Of a DNA stretch of 64,000 nucleotides, positions 33,840-43,336 are shown in pieces. Source of the stretch: QYOJ01 sp964616825 (GTDB taxonomy: Bacteria; Bacteroidota; Bacteroidia; Bacteroidales; FEN-979); contig CAZTSX010000006.1 of the NCBI GenBank assembly GCA_964616825.1, forward strand, positions 1 through 64,000. The letters run 5' to 3'. The notes beneath the pieces are model-generated. The model worked only from the letters and a program-made list of their open reading frames with translations, was not told the DNA's origin and made no database searches. How positions within the stretch are numbered: position 1 is the first letter of the stretch; every line of letters starts with the position of its first letter. A program made the position numbers and the translations under genes.

Positions 33840-35460
33840 ACTTTATCTTCTCCTTGAGAAACTCCATTGCTTCGATTGGAGTCATGTCTGCCAGGTGATT
33901 CCGAAGAATCCAGATACGGCCGAGGATATCTTTTTCAAGTAACAGGTCTTCGCGACGGGTACTGGAAGCAACAATGTCTACTGCCGGCCATATCCGTTTG
34001 TTGGAGAGTTTTCGGTCAAGCTGTAATTCCATGTTCCCAGTGCCTTTAAACTCTTCAAAGATCACCTCATCCATTTTAGATCCGGTGTCGGTAAGTGCAG
34101 TAGCAATGATCGTCAGTGAGCCGCCGTGCTCAATCTGACGTGCAGCTCCGAAAAATCGTTTTGGCTTCTGCAGTGCATTGGCTTCCACACCTCCGGAAAG
34201 AACTTTGCCAGAAGCAGGAGCTACTGTATTATAGGCACGAGCCAGACGAGTGATGGAATCGAGCAGGATCACGACATCGTGACCACACTCAACCAGGCGC
34301 TTGGCCTTCTCCAGTACAATGTTAGAAATCCGTGCATGGCGATCAGCCGGCTCATCAAAAGTCGATGAGATCACTTCGCCATTAACACTGCGTTCCATAT
34401 CTGTCACCTCCTCAGGGCGTTCATCAATCAGCAATACGATCAAATAAACATCGGGATGGTTAGAGGCAATCGCATTGGCGATCTCTTTAAGTAAAACAGT
34501 TTTACCAGTTTTCGGCTGAGCTACAATCAAACCACGTTGCCCAAACCCGATCGGGGCAAACATGTCGATTATGCGTGTTGAAGTGGTACACTCCGGATGA
34601 CCTGTAAGCCTGAATTTCTTCTCAGGGAATAATGGCGTGAGGAAATCAAAAGGAATCCGGTCGCGAACCTCCTCCGGTCTCTTGCCGTTGATCATCTCGA
34701 CCTTAATCAGAGGAAAATATTTTTCCCCCTCTTTCGGAGGACGAATGGTACCACGTACCGTGTCACCAGTCTTCAGCCCGAACAGCTTGATCTGTGACTG
34801 GGAGACATAAACGTCATCCGGGGAATTCAAGTAGTTGTAATCCGAAGAACGGAGAAATCCATATCCATCAGCCATGATCTCCAGAACACCTTCTGTGGTA
34901 ATAATTCCTTCGAATTCAAAGCCATACTCATCACGATGCCGGTCGTTGTGATATTTGCGGGGATAGTCTCGTTGTTTTTTCTCCTCGGTTTGAGGAACCG
35001 GCAGATCAGGAGTTGTTTCCACTTTCACGGACTCAGGCAGCGTCTTTTTAACGACGACCGGAGTCTCTTTCGCCTCTGTCTCGGGCTTCTGTGAACTTCT
35101 CTTAGCTGGTTTATCATACTTTCTTTTTGGGGGGGGACTACTTCTCTCCTCCTTCTTTTCTTTCCTAACAATCACCTTCTTAGGCTCTTGTGCTGTCTTT
35201 GGTTTGGGAAGACTCTCTTTAGTCGATAGTGTCTCCTCTTTTTGAGGACGATCTGTCTTTCGAGGGCGCCCACGGCCTCTCTTAACCTCCTTTTTCTCTT
35301 TGGCAAGAATATCCTCGGAGGGATTTAATGCTTGATGGTCAAGAATCTTGTAGATCAGGTCTTTCTTGTCCTGCTTATCTACTTTGGGAATGTTCATTGA
35401 TTTGGCAATCTCACGAATCTCCGATAGCTCTTTGCTATCAAGCGAAATAATGTCGTACAT
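33796..35460 (-). CDS. rho: Transcription termination factor Rho with long charged insertion
   Basis: The 554-residue Rho has a Rho-N helical domain (1-45), then a disordered Lys/Arg/Glu/Pro-rich stretch (about 50-178) including an AT-hook-like RGRGRPRK at 61-68, the OB-fold RNA-binding domain (about 183-260) with DGYGFLRS, and the RecA-type ATPase with Walker A PKTGKT (about 316-321), LIDERPEEVTD and SGGVEANAL. It terminates untranslated transcripts. The insertion is typical of Bacteroidota Rho; in Bacteroides such a region has been linked to phase separation. Overlaps mpl at the 3' end. Confidence 0.95.
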   Translation of the reverse strand: MYDIISLDSKELSEIREIAKSMNIPKVDKQDKKDLIYKILDHQALNPSEDILAKEKKEVKRGRGRPRKTDRPQKEETLSTKESLPKPKTAQEPKKVIVRKEKKEERSSPPPKRKYDKPAKRSSQKPETEAKETPVVVKKTLPESVKVETTPDLPVPQTEEKKQRDYPRKYHNDRHRDEYGFEFEGIITTEGVLEIMADGYGFLRSSDYNYLNSPDDVYVSQSQIKLFGLKTGDTVRGTIRPPKEGEKYFPLIKVEMINGKRPEEVRDRIPFDFLTPLFPEKKFRLTGHPECTTSTRIIDMFAPIGFGQRGLIVAQPKTGKTVLLKEIANAIASNHPDVYLIVLLIDERPEEVTDMERSVNGEVISSTFDEPADRHARISNIVLEKAKRLVECGHDVVILLDSITRLARAYNTVAPASGKVLSGGVEANALQKPKRFFGAARQIEHGGSLTIIATALTDTGSKMDEVIFEEFKGTGNMELQLDRKLSNKRIWPAVDIVASSTRREDLLLEKDILGRIWILRNHLADMTPIEAMEFLKEKIKFTDSNEEFLISMNG

Positions 35461-35702
35461 TGAATGTATCTTTTAAGTTGTATTTTTTTGGAAGGAATCT
35501 TTCTGAAATTCAATAATCAAGCGTGTTGAAATAATATAGGAATATGGTTAACTGATAATTCTCGAAATGTTGCTTGAAGTGGGTAAAAGAAAAAATCAGG
35601 GAATCAATTTCGGTGCAAATATAAATAATATTCATGAATTGTCAAAAAAAATCAGTTTCTTTCCTAAATTCGCATAATAAACCCAGGCAAAAACAGTCTA
35701 TT
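35461..35702. promoter_or_regulatory. Divergent intergenic region and rho leader
   Basis: The rho promoter box TATATTTGC is at 35615-35623 (minus), leaving a leader of about 150 nt without any ATG. A weaker plus-strand box, TAAATTCGC at 35665-35673, precedes the DUF4293 gene. A long leader fits the known autoregulation of rho in other bacteria, but no specific structure is evident here. Confidence 0.55.
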
Positions 35703-36176
35703 ATGTTACAGCGCATTCAAACCCTCTTTCTGGCAATAGCAGTTATCTCCGGGGCACTCCTTTTCTACTTCCCTATAGCAGACTATTACCATGAACTATA
35801 CGGAAACTACAAATTGTATGTTACCGGGCTCCAATGCATGGATCCCGATCCCAAAATATCGACAAGCATCTGGTTTACAGCGCCACTTTATCTCATTACA
35901 GGAGTTACGGTACTCCTTGGAGTAATTTCAATCTTTTTATATAAAAACAGAATTACACAACTACGGCTTGTCGCTTTCAATATCTTGCTCAATATTGTGC
36001 TGGTCGTCCTGCTCTTTATCTTCTATTCAGGAAAAATTGAGGAGCTGACACAAATTATTCCGACCTATCGAATAGGCGTCTTTCTCCCTTTAGTTTCGCT
36101 TGTTTTCCTTGTCCTGGCAAACCGTTTTATCCGGAAAGATGAAGCCCTTGTCAAATCAACAGACAGGCTGCGATAA
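35703..36176 (+). CDS. DUF4293 membrane protein
   Basis: An earlier in-frame ATG (35634) precedes the promoter box; the ATG at 35703 (MLQRIQTLFLAIAV) matches relatives and gives 157 residues. Four membrane segments are visible: about 6-26, 55-78, 88-110 and 122-140. MLQRIQT-start proteins of this size are the DUF4293 family, found next to rho in many Bacteroidota. Function unknown. It is followed directly by rmuC. Confidence 0.87.
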   Translation: MLQRIQTLFLAIAVISGALLFYFPIADYYHELYGNYKLYVTGLQCMDPDPKISTSIWFTAPLYLITGVTVLLGVISIFLYKNRITQLRLVAFNILLNIVLVVLLFIFYSGKIEELTQIIPTYRIGVFLPLVSLVFLVLANRFIRKDEALVKSTDRLR

Positions 36177-36192
36177 TTATAACGTTAATTGT

Positions 36193-37536
36193 ATGTTGGA
36201 AATTTTCATTGGTATAGCTTCTCTTATTCTTATTGGCGGCTTCGGGATTGTGATCTGGAAACTGAACCGAACATCAAAAGGTCGTGATCAAACCTCGATA
36301 GCGGAACTCAGCAAACAGATGGAAGACCTCAATGCTGACAAACGGGTAGCCGAAGAGAAGATCATCTGGCAGAATGACCAGATCAACGGATTGTCACAGG
36401 AAAATGAGGAAAAAGATGCTGTTATCCTGGATCTGAACAATCAGGTTTCAGGGAAAGTTGCTGAACTCAAAACCTTATCGGATAAGTTTACAGAACAAAA
36501 AGCCGACATAGAACAACTCCAGGAGAAATTCAGGATTGAGTTCAAGAACCTGGCCAACGAGATTCTGGAAGAAAAGACCCAGAAGTTTACCGAACAGAAT
36601 AAAATACGCCTGGAAGAGATTCTGAAACCTCTTGGGGAGAAAATCCGTGATTTTGAAAAGAAGGTGGAAGAAACATACGACAAAGAGTCGAAGCAGCGCT
36701 TTTCTCTCGAAAAAGAGATCAAACAACTTGCCGAACTCAACCAGCAGATCAGCCAGGAGGCAAACAACCTTACCAACGCCTTGAAAGGACAATCAAAAAC
36801 TCAAGGCGACTGGGGCGAGATCATTCTCGAAAGCATCCTCGAGAAATCGGGATTAACCCGCGACAGAGAATATTTTGTGCAACAATCCTTTACCAACGAG
36901 CATGGAAAACGCATGCAGCCGGATGTGGTGATCAGTTATCCGGGTGAACGGAATGTTGTGATCGATGCCAAAGTCTCCCTCACTGCATACGAGCGACTTT
37001 CTTCTGCTGTTACTAATGAGGATCAGGAAATTGCATTGCGGGATCATCTTCTCTCTATCCGGAACCATATCAACGAACTGAATACTAAAAATTACCAGGA
37101 TCTCTATCAGCTGAAAAGCCTCGATTTCGTCATGATGTTTATGCCGATTGAACCCGCCTACCTTGTTGCCATGCAAAAAGATCCGGGACTGTGGAATTAT
37201 GCTTATGAAAGAAGGGTGCTGTTAATCAGTCCGACAAATCTCATCGCCGCCCTCCGAATGATTTCTAACTTGTGGCGGGTCGAGAACCAGAATAAAAACG
37301 CCATGGAGATTGCACGGCAAAGTGGAGATATGCTGGACAAACTCGCAGGATTTGTGGATGACATCCTGGATATAGGCAATAAACTTGATTCGACCAGGCG
37401 CAGTTACGATGCAGCCATGAACAAACTCTCTACCGGGAAAGGGAACCTGATCCGAAGAGCAGGAAAAATCAAAGAACTAGGGGCAAAATCCAGCAAAGAA
37501 CTGCCCCGGCAATTATTGGATGATTCGAATGAATAA
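36193..37536 (+). CDS. rmuC: DNA recombination protein RmuC
   Basis: The ATG at 36193 (MLEIFIGIASL) starts a 447-residue protein with one N-terminal membrane segment, a long coiled coil (about 30-200, rich in Glu/Lys/Gln heptads) and the RmuC nuclease-like domain with QGDWGEIILESILEKSGL, DVVISYPGERNVVIDAKVSL and MFMPIEPAYL. RmuC limits inversions at short inverted repeats in E. coli. That is of some interest in a genome with so many repeats. The last 17 bp overlap rlmB. Confidence 0.93.
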   Translation: MLEIFIGIASLILIGGFGIVIWKLNRTSKGRDQTSIAELSKQMEDLNADKRVAEEKIIWQNDQINGLSQENEEKDAVILDLNNQVSGKVAELKTLSDKFTEQKADIEQLQEKFRIEFKNLANEILEEKTQKFTEQNKIRLEEILKPLGEKIRDFEKKVEETYDKESKQRFSLEKEIKQLAELNQQISQEANNLTNALKGQSKTQGDWGEIILESILEKSGLTRDREYFVQQSFTNEHGKRMQPDVVISYPGERNVVIDAKVSLTAYERLSSAVTNEDQEIALRDHLLSIRNHINELNTKNYQDLYQLKSLDFVMMFMPIEPAYLVAMQKDPGLWNYAYERRVLLISPTNLIAALRMISNLWRVENQNKNAMEIARQSGDMLDKLAGFVDDILDIGNKLDSTRRSYDAAMNKLSTGKGNLIRRAGKIKELGAKSSKELPRQLLDDSNE

Positions 37537-38269
37537 AAAGAGAGAGAACTTTATTTTCGGAATCCGTCCCGTCATTGAAGCAGTTAAGTCCGGAAAAGAG
37601 ATGGAGCGGATCCACCTCCAGAAAAACATGCGTGGTGAAAACTTCCGGGAGCTCTTCAACCTTATCAGAGAATTGAATATCCCCTTTCAGTTTGTTCCTG
37701 TCGAAAAACTCAATCGTCTCTCGAAACAAAATCACCAGGGTGTAATTGCCTGGGTGGCAGAAATTACTTATCAGAAAATTGAGAACATCCTTCCTGCCAT
37801 ATACGAGGAAGGAAAGATACCACTGGTACTTTTCCTCGATAATATCACCGATGTGCGAAACGTTGGAGCAATCGCCCGTACAGCTGAATGTGCCGGAGTT
37901 GATGCCATTGTAATTCCGGTTCGTGGCTCTGCGATGATCAATTCGGAAGCGATTAAAACATCCACCGGTGCGTTATATAAGGTACCTGTTTGCCGCACCA
38001 CCGAACCGGGTGCAACGATAGAATTCCTGAAAAATAGTGGTCTTCAAATCCTTGCAGCCACAGAAAAAGGGAGTAAAGAGTATTCTGAAGCCGACCTGAT
38101 GAAACCTTTTGCATTGATCCTGGGTTCAGAAGGGAAAGGAGTTTCGACAGAGATCATGAAACTTGCCGACGAGCAAATCAATATACCCCTTAAAGGAGAG
38201 ATTGAGTCGCTCAATGTCTCCGTTGCTGCCGGGATACTTCTGTTTGAAACTATTCGCCAGCGCAAATGA
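37520..38269 (+). CDS. rlmB: 23S rRNA (guanosine-2'-O)-methyltransferase RlmB
   Basis: The 249-residue SpoU/TrmH-family enzyme has an N-terminal L30e-like substrate-binding domain (FIFGIRPVIEAVKSG) and the trefoil-knot SAM domain with DNITDVRNVGAIARTAECAGVDAIV, LGSEGKGVS and IPLKGEIESLNVSVAAGI. It methylates G2251 of 23S rRNA at the ribose. Start at 37520 or at the Met three codons later (37529); the overlap with rmuC makes either possible. Its stop overlaps the next ATG as ATGA. Confidence 0.93.
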   Translation: MIRMNKKRENFIFGIRPVIEAVKSGKEMERIHLQKNMRGENFRELFNLIRELNIPFQFVPVEKLNRLSKQNHQGVIAWVAEITYQKIENILPAIYEEGKIPLVLFLDNITDVRNVGAIARTAECAGVDAIVIPVRGSAMINSEAIKTSTGALYKVPVCRTTEPGATIEFLKNSGLQILAATEKGSKEYSEADLMKPFALILGSEGKGVSTEIMKLADEQINIPLKGEIESLNVSVAAGILLFETIRQRK

Positions 38270-40110
38270 TCACCTCGTTGATGAGAATCCTCTGTCGTTA
38301 TATACCTGAACTCATTCTCCTGATCTATATCGGGCTTTTTATCGGATTCAAACAACCTGCACAAAAATGGGACCGTGTAATCAACAGCGATGGAAAAGGA
38401 TATTATGCATACCTGCCTGCCCTCTTCATTTACCAGGATCTGGATTACCGCTTCGTGGAAACATATGAGTCTACCTATTACCCATCAGACAGATCTGTTT
38501 TTAAGGAGTTTCGGTTAGATCATAATGGGCAAACCGTAAATAAGTATTTTGCCGGACTGGCTATTCTCTGGTTACCTTTCTTTCTCCTGGCCCATTTCAT
38601 CACACTGCTGGCAGGAATGCCTGCAGATGGATACAGTATCATATACCAGTATACCATTGCGGTAGCTACCCTCTTTTACTTGTGGATCGGTTGCAGGGCT
38701 CTGTTTTCTGTCCTGATAAGATTAGGTGCATCACAGGTGCTCTCCTCGTTCATTCTCCTCGCCATAACATTAGGGACCAACATGGCGTTTTTTGCGATCA
38801 TAGAACCCTCCATGTCCCATATCTATTCATTCACCCTGATTACATTATATATATTGGCTCTACTCAACTATTTCGCGACGAATGAGCGCCGATGGTTTCT
38901 TCTGTTCATGGCTGCATTTGGTCTGATCGTGATAACCAGGCCCACCAATGCGTTGGTTATCATGTTGCTCCCATTCATGGCAGGAAGTATTCAAACCCTG
39001 AAAGAAGGGATGAAACACATCTGGAAGAATAAATCCTGGTTGTTGTTGAGCATATCAATTTTTATTTTCATCATTGCGCTGCAACCACTGCTGTATTATT
39101 TTCAGTCGGGACAGCTCTGGATTTACTCTTACGGGGAGGAACAGCTTGAGTTTCTTAACCCTAAGATCCTGAACATACTCTTCAGTTTCAACCGGGGATG
39201 GTTCATTTATACACCACTATCACTTCTTTCACTAACCGGGCTCATTGCTTTATACCGGGATAACAAATTGAGGTTTATCACTCTCATCGCATTCTTTTCG
39301 GCATCGATTTACCTGATCTCCTGCTGGTGGGTTTTTTATTATGCCAGCAAATGTGGCCAGCGGGTTTTCATCGATCTCTATCCTGTGCTTGCTATCCTCC
39401 TCATTTACCTCTTTTCCCTTGTAAGCCGGAAATCCTGGAGAATGCTATTGTACATCATAATAACCCTGCTGATACTTCTCAACCTGATCCAGTTTTATCA
39501 ACATACAAAATGGATCTTTCCTGTAGCGACAATAACCGGGAGTATTTACTGGGATGCGTTCACGACAATCCATCCGAAAGCCAGGGTTTATCTCCCCGAA
39601 GAGGCTGTTTCCACCATCCTGACCATGTCTCATGACATGGAAGATGAAAAGAGATGGATGAATGAAAATACACTGACAGGCAACCATGCATACTCCGGCG
39701 ACAGTTCCTCGCTTATCAATGATGAATTACCTTATGGCATTGGATTGAAGATTGATCCATTGTCACAATTTGAAACGATGAACAGGATCGTGAAAGTGAC
39801 TGCCCAGGTCTGGTCAGCCGGTGGAAGTGGAGGGTCCAGCCTTGTTTTAACCCTTGAAGATACATTAGAATTTTCCTGTTACAGAGCTTTTTACCTTGAA
39901 TCCTTCGTCCGGAAAAAAAGATGGACCCCGATCGAATGTGCTTTTTCCCTGCCGGATCATATTCCGGAAAATACCGTTATGAAAATTTATTTTTACCATC
40001 CCCCTAATACGCCTTCACTCTATATCGATGACCTGACTATTGATTTTATTTCTCTGAAAGATAGACCGGAATACAAAAAAATTGAAGGAGTTTTGGTATC
40101 TTGCCATTGA
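38266..40110 (+). CDS. GT-C-like polytopic membrane protein with C-terminal beta domain
   Basis: The 614-residue protein has about ten membrane segments between residues 10 and 430. An early acidic motif NSDGKGYYAYLPALF (about 40-54) lies in the first outward loop, where GT-C glycosyltransferases place their catalytic Asp. The last 170 residues are soluble and beta-rich (VKVTAQVW, SLVLTLEDT, LYIDDLTIDFI), like a carbohydrate-binding sandwich. It probably transfers a sugar from a polyprenyl carrier outside the membrane. Coupled to rlmB by ATGA overlap, although the functions seem unrelated. Confidence 0.8.
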   Translation: MITSLMRILCRYIPELILLIYIGLFIGFKQPAQKWDRVINSDGKGYYAYLPALFIYQDLDYRFVETYESTYYPSDRSVFKEFRLDHNGQTVNKYFAGLAILWLPFFLLAHFITLLAGMPADGYSIIYQYTIAVATLFYLWIGCRALFSVLIRLGASQVLSSFILLAITLGTNMAFFAIIEPSMSHIYSFTLITLYILALLNYFATNERRWFLLFMAAFGLIVITRPTNALVIMLLPFMAGSIQTLKEGMKHIWKNKSWLLLSISIFIFIIALQPLLYYFQSGQLWIYSYGEEQLEFLNPKILNILFSFNRGWFIYTPLSLLSLTGLIALYRDNKLRFITLIAFFSASIYLISCWWVFYYASKCGQRVFIDLYPVLAILLIYLFSLVSRKSWRMLLYIIITLLILLNLIQFYQHTKWIFPVATITGSIYWDAFTTIHPKARVYLPEEAVSTILTMSHDMEDEKRWMNENTLTGNHAYSGDSSSLINDELPYGIGLKIDPLSQFETMNRIVKVTAQVWSAGGSGGSSLVLTLEDTLEFSCYRAFYLESFVRKKRWTPIECAFSLPDHIPENTVMKIYFYHPPNTPSLYIDDLTIDFISLKDRPEYKKIEGVLVSCH

Positions 40111-40149
40111 GAACGCTGATATTGCAAACGAAAAAGAACTCTTTTTACG

Positions 40150-40353
40150 ATGTACATAATAAAAATAGAGGGCACAGCTAAGATTCCCGATTTTGTTCAG
40201 ATCCGTGATGACGACTTTACCCTGATAGCCTACTTTAGAATCAACAACCCACGACGTGCCCTTCTACGATGCAGATTGATCGATAAACAGGATCATATCG
40301 TTGAACTGGCAACGAAATTACCATATGGCAAGATCCAGGAACTGGGACTTTAA
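40150..40353 (+). CDS. Small conserved protein upstream of ftsE
   Basis: A 67-residue protein (MYIIKIEGTAKIPDFVQIRDDDF...) with clear coding bias. The compact alternating beta/alpha pattern and closing LPYGKIQELGL resemble a small protein found before ftsE-like genes in Bacteroidota, but I cannot assign a function. It starts 39 bp after the GT-C gene and ends 38 bp before ftsE. Confidence 0.75.
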   Translation: MYIIKIEGTAKIPDFVQIRDDDFTLIAYFRINNPRRALLRCRLIDKQDHIVELATKLPYGKIQELGL

Positions 40354-40364
40354 CGCTGGATGAC

Positions 40365-40373
40365 TATTTTTGT
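40365..40373 (+). promoter_or_regulatory. Promoter box of ftsE
   Basis: TATTTTTGT, 18 bp before the ftsE ATG. Confidence 0.55.
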
Positions 40374-40391
40374 ATTGCAAAACTTCACAAT

Positions 40392-41066
40392 ATGCCCGGA
40401 GATCTGATTATATTCCTCGACAAAGTATCTGTCTACCAAAATGAAAACCTGATCCTCGCAAATGTGTCACTCTCTATCAGCAGAGGTGAATTCGTTTACC
40501 TGATCGGCCGGACAGGTACCGGAAAAAGCAGCCTCCTGAAAACTCTGTACGCCGAACTCCCTGTCAGAATGGGCATTGCCGGTGTGGCAGGATTTGATCT
40601 CAGAAAGATACGCAATTACGAGGTTCCACACCTGCGTCGAAAACTGGGAATTGTTTTCCAGGATTTCCAGCTTCTGATGGATCGTTCCATTAACGAAAAC
40701 CTGGTTTTCATCATGAAAGCCACAGGATGGAACGACAATAAGAAGATGACGAAACGTCTCCAGGAGGTGCTGGCTAAAGTAGGTCTTCAAACCAAAGGGA
40801 ATAAAATGCCTCATCAGCTTTCAGGGGGAGAACAGCAGCGTGTAGCTATCGCCAGGGCTTTAGTGAATGACCCTGATATCATCCTCGCCGATGAGCCTAC
40901 CGGAAATCTCGATCCGGAGAGTTCCGAAGGGATCATCAGCCTCTTAATGGATATCTCAAAAACAGGCAGAGCCGTATTGATGGCTACCCATAATTATGCG
41001 ATGTTTGAAAAGTATCCTGCCCGCACATTCAGGTGCGAACATGGGAAGGTAATCCCTGTTGACTAA
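40392..41066 (+). CDS. ftsE: Cell-division ABC ATPase FtsE
   Basis: The 224-residue ABC ATPase has Walker A GRTGTGKSSLLK (about 39-50), the Q-loop FQDFQLL, the signature LSGGEQQRVAIARA and Walker B IILADEPTGNLDP. Overall pattern (DKVSVYQNENLILANVSL, RRKLGIVFQDFQLL) matches FtsE, which with FtsX controls septal peptidoglycan hydrolases. No ftsX is adjacent; downstream is convergent argF, overlapping by 4 bp. A LolD-type role with the permease at 30370 cannot be excluded but is less likely. Confidence 0.88.
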   Translation: MPGDLIIFLDKVSVYQNENLILANVSLSISRGEFVYLIGRTGTGKSSLLKTLYAELPVRMGIAGVAGFDLRKIRNYEVPHLRRKLGIVFQDFQLLMDRSINENLVFIMKATGWNDNKKMTKRLQEVLAKVGLQTKGNKMPHQLSGGEQQRVAIARALVNDPDIILADEPTGNLDPESSEGIISLLMDISKTGRAVLMATHNYAMFEKYPARTFRCEHGKVIPVD

Positions 41067-42064
41067 TCCCCCAATGTAGCTACCATCACTGCTTTGATGG
41101 TATGTAACCTGTTTTCAGCTTCATCAAAAACAATCGATGCCGGTGATTCAAACACCTCATCGGTCACCTCTAGTCCATCCAGGTTGTATGTATTGAAGAT
41201 TTCTGTACCAACCTCAGTATCCTTATTGTGGAAAGAAGGAAGACAATGCATGAACTTCACTTTAGGATTGCCGGTCTTTGACATCATCTCAGAGGTTACC
41301 TGGTATGGCAGCATCTCCTTGATACGGTCTCCCCATAACTCCTTTGCCTCACCCATCGATAACCAGACGTCGGCATAGACAAAATCCACACCGTTGACAC
41401 CTTCATCAATGTCCTCAGTCAGGGAAATCGTAGCTCCGGTCTCTTTGGCAATCTCGTTGCACTGATCTACCAACTCCTGATTAGGCCAGTAATCTTTGGG
41501 GGCTAACGACCGGAAATTCATTCCCATTTTGGCTGCACCAACCATCAGGGAGTTGCCCATGTTGTTTCGGGCATCGCCGCAATAGACAAATGAGACTTTA
41601 TGTAAAGGCTTATCCGAGTATTCCATCATGGTTAAAAAATCAGCCAAGATCTGTGTCGGATGAAATTCATTTGTCAGTCCGTTCCAAACAGGAACACCAG
41701 CATATTTTCCCAACTCTTCAACGATATCCTGCCCGAATCCCCGGTACTCAATTCCATCATACATGTGTCCCAGAACACGGGCTGTATCTTTCATTGTCTC
41801 TTTTTTTCCTATATGTGACCCTTCCGGACCAAGATAGGTCACACAAGCACCCTGGTCATAAGCTGCCACCTCGAATGCACAGCGTGTCCGGGTAGATGCC
41901 TTTTCAAAGATCAGAGCAACATTTTTACCCTTTAACCGGGGTTCTTCAACACCTGCATATTTCGCCTTTTTCAGTTCCCAGGATAGATCCAATAAGAATT
42001 TGATCTCCCGTGGTGTAAAATCCAACAACTTTAAAAAATTTCGATTTCTTAGATTAAATGCCAT
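41063..42064 (-). CDS. argF: Ornithine carbamoyltransferase
   Basis: The 333-residue enzyme has the carbamoyl-phosphate motif EKASTRTRCAFE (about 54-65), HPTQILADF (about 140-148), and the ornithine-binding FMHCLPSFHN near residue 272. It makes citrulline from ornithine and carbamoyl phosphate, in arginine synthesis or in the catabolic arginine deiminase pathway. No other arg or arc genes are here, so the direction cannot be read. A promoter box (42108-42116) and an ATTTACG word repeat form its leader. Confidence 0.94.
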   Translation of the reverse strand: MAFNLRNRNFLKLLDFTPREIKFLLDLSWELKKAKYAGVEEPRLKGKNVALIFEKASTRTRCAFEVAAYDQGACVTYLGPEGSHIGKKETMKDTARVLGHMYDGIEYRGFGQDIVEELGKYAGVPVWNGLTNEFHPTQILADFLTMMEYSDKPLHKVSFVYCGDARNNMGNSLMVGAAKMGMNFRSLAPKDYWPNQELVDQCNEIAKETGATISLTEDIDEGVNGVDFVYADVWLSMGEAKELWGDRIKEMLPYQVTSEMMSKTGNPKVKFMHCLPSFHNKDTEVGTEIFNTYNLDGLEVTDEVFESPASIVFDEAENRLHTIKAVMVATLGD

Positions 42065-42072
42065 CCCTTTTT

Positions 42073-42106
42073 TATTTACGATTTACGATTTAGATTTACG
42101 ATTTTT
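42073..42106. repeat. ATTTACG word repeat in the argF leader
   Basis: Copies of ATTTACGATTTACGATTTAG fill the space between the argF promoter box and ATG. The same words occur at 8072-8103 and 14386-14415. Confidence 0.75.
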
Positions 42107-42107
42107 C

Positions 42108-42116
42108 GCAAAATTA
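42108..42116 (-). promoter_or_regulatory. Promoter box of argF
   Basis: TAATTTTGC on the minus strand, 44 bp before the ATG, squeezed between the porin stop and the ATTTACG repeat. Confidence 0.6.
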
Positions 42117-42121
42117 ATGAA

Positions 42122-43318
42122 TTATTTAAAGGTGCCAAACCTGACGCCAGCTGTAAATGTAAGGGCATGATTATCATCAGTCAGGTTGCCGTTGAAAACC
42201 ATATTCCCCTTATCAGCCGAAAGGTAAGAATACTCTGCCCGGATATATGAATAGGGAACGGGATTGAACTCCACACCCACAGTGCCCCCATATGTGAGCA
42301 ATCCTCTGAGCTTACCATCATACGCATAGAGTGGTGTCATTGTAGCACCAGGATCACTCAGGTATTCGCCCCGGATTGAGGTCGAGAACCAATTTGTAAA
42401 CCGGTATGTAGCCTGAAGAAATCCGGAAATACCCGAAGATGCCTTTGTTGTATCAGGCGGCTTATTTGAATTTCCATAAACACCAAAATCAATCTCTCCA
42501 ACAAGTAACAGGTTTTTCACAGGTTTCGAAGTAAGGATAATATTGTTATACAAATAAAAGTGATCGGTTTTATCAGTGGCAAGCGATGCATTCCCTATCA
42601 TGTTATTGTAGTTCACAGAAAAAATATCTTTGTAATTATAAATCAGGGTTACGCCCCCGTATATATGTTTATTTTTTCCATATGCCAGCGTATATTGATT
42701 CCCAACGTAGAGGCCAGCATAGAAAGACGAAGTTATCTGTGCGGACACCTTTAGCCCTAGAAAATTCCCTGTTTCAAAATAACCTCCGACAGTCACGGTG
42801 CTGATTTGATTTAAGATAGGATAAGAGGACTCATATCCAATAGGATTTAGGATATAACCGAAATCAATCCACAATGTCTTATATGCCCGGAATCCAAAAT
42901 GGGCCTCCTTCATGTGCTTGATGAACTGTTCATTCGGTGCAGCACGAAGATCTGGAATATCCCCGTATTGAACCCTTAATTTGCCCCGAAAATTTTTCGA
43001 GTTGTATCCCAGCCATATACTGGCCACATTCAATCGAAATTCATCAATAAAAGGACAGTTCGCCGCAAACTCCCTCAGGTTAGAGGTGTCACCTGATGGT
43101 TTGTTCAGATCCATGGCATAATAAACATCCATATAGACCGAAACATTAAAATTGTTCAGGTAGCTCATGAATTTCTTTTTCACAGCAGGTGAAAGCGTGT
43201 CAGCCTGGGAAAAACTGCCTGGAGAAAAAATAAATAGTCCAATAAAAAAAAATAACAAATAGATAGATCGCCTGACTTTGGGATCCATCCATTTTTTAGT
43301 CCGGTTAAAATTTTTCAT
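42122..43318 (-). CDS. Outer-membrane beta-barrel porin (BBP2-like)
   Basis: The 398-residue protein has a signal region (core about 18-35, ending SFSQ) and about 16 alternating amphipathic strands with aromatic girdles: VSVYMDVYYAMDL, EFRLNVASIWLGY, YIRAEYSYLSAD and the closing LTFTAGVRFGTFK. The ALDLNK/EFRLN...WLGYNS pattern fits the Bacteroidota BBP2 outer-membrane family. It is last in a minus-strand set with an MscS channel, a lipid kinase and an LtaS-like enzyme; the gap to the channel gene is 18 bp. A start at the Met 10 codons later is also possible. Confidence 0.87.
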   Translation of the reverse strand: MKNFNRTKKWMDPKVRRSIYLLFFFIGLFIFSPGSFSQADTLSPAVKKKFMSYLNNFNVSVYMDVYYAMDLNKPSGDTSNLREFAANCPFIDEFRLNVASIWLGYNSKNFRGKLRVQYGDIPDLRAAPNEQFIKHMKEAHFGFRAYKTLWIDFGYILNPIGYESSYPILNQISTVTVGGYFETGNFLGLKVSAQITSSFYAGLYVGNQYTLAYGKNKHIYGGVTLIYNYKDIFSVNYNNMIGNASLATDKTDHFYLYNNIILTSKPVKNLLLVGEIDFGVYGNSNKPPDTTKASSGISGFLQATYRFTNWFSTSIRGEYLSDPGATMTPLYAYDGKLRGLLTYGGTVGVEFNPVPYSYIRAEYSYLSADKGNMVFNGNLTDDNHALTFTAGVRFGTFK

Positions 43319-43336
43319 GATGCAATTAGATTTAAA

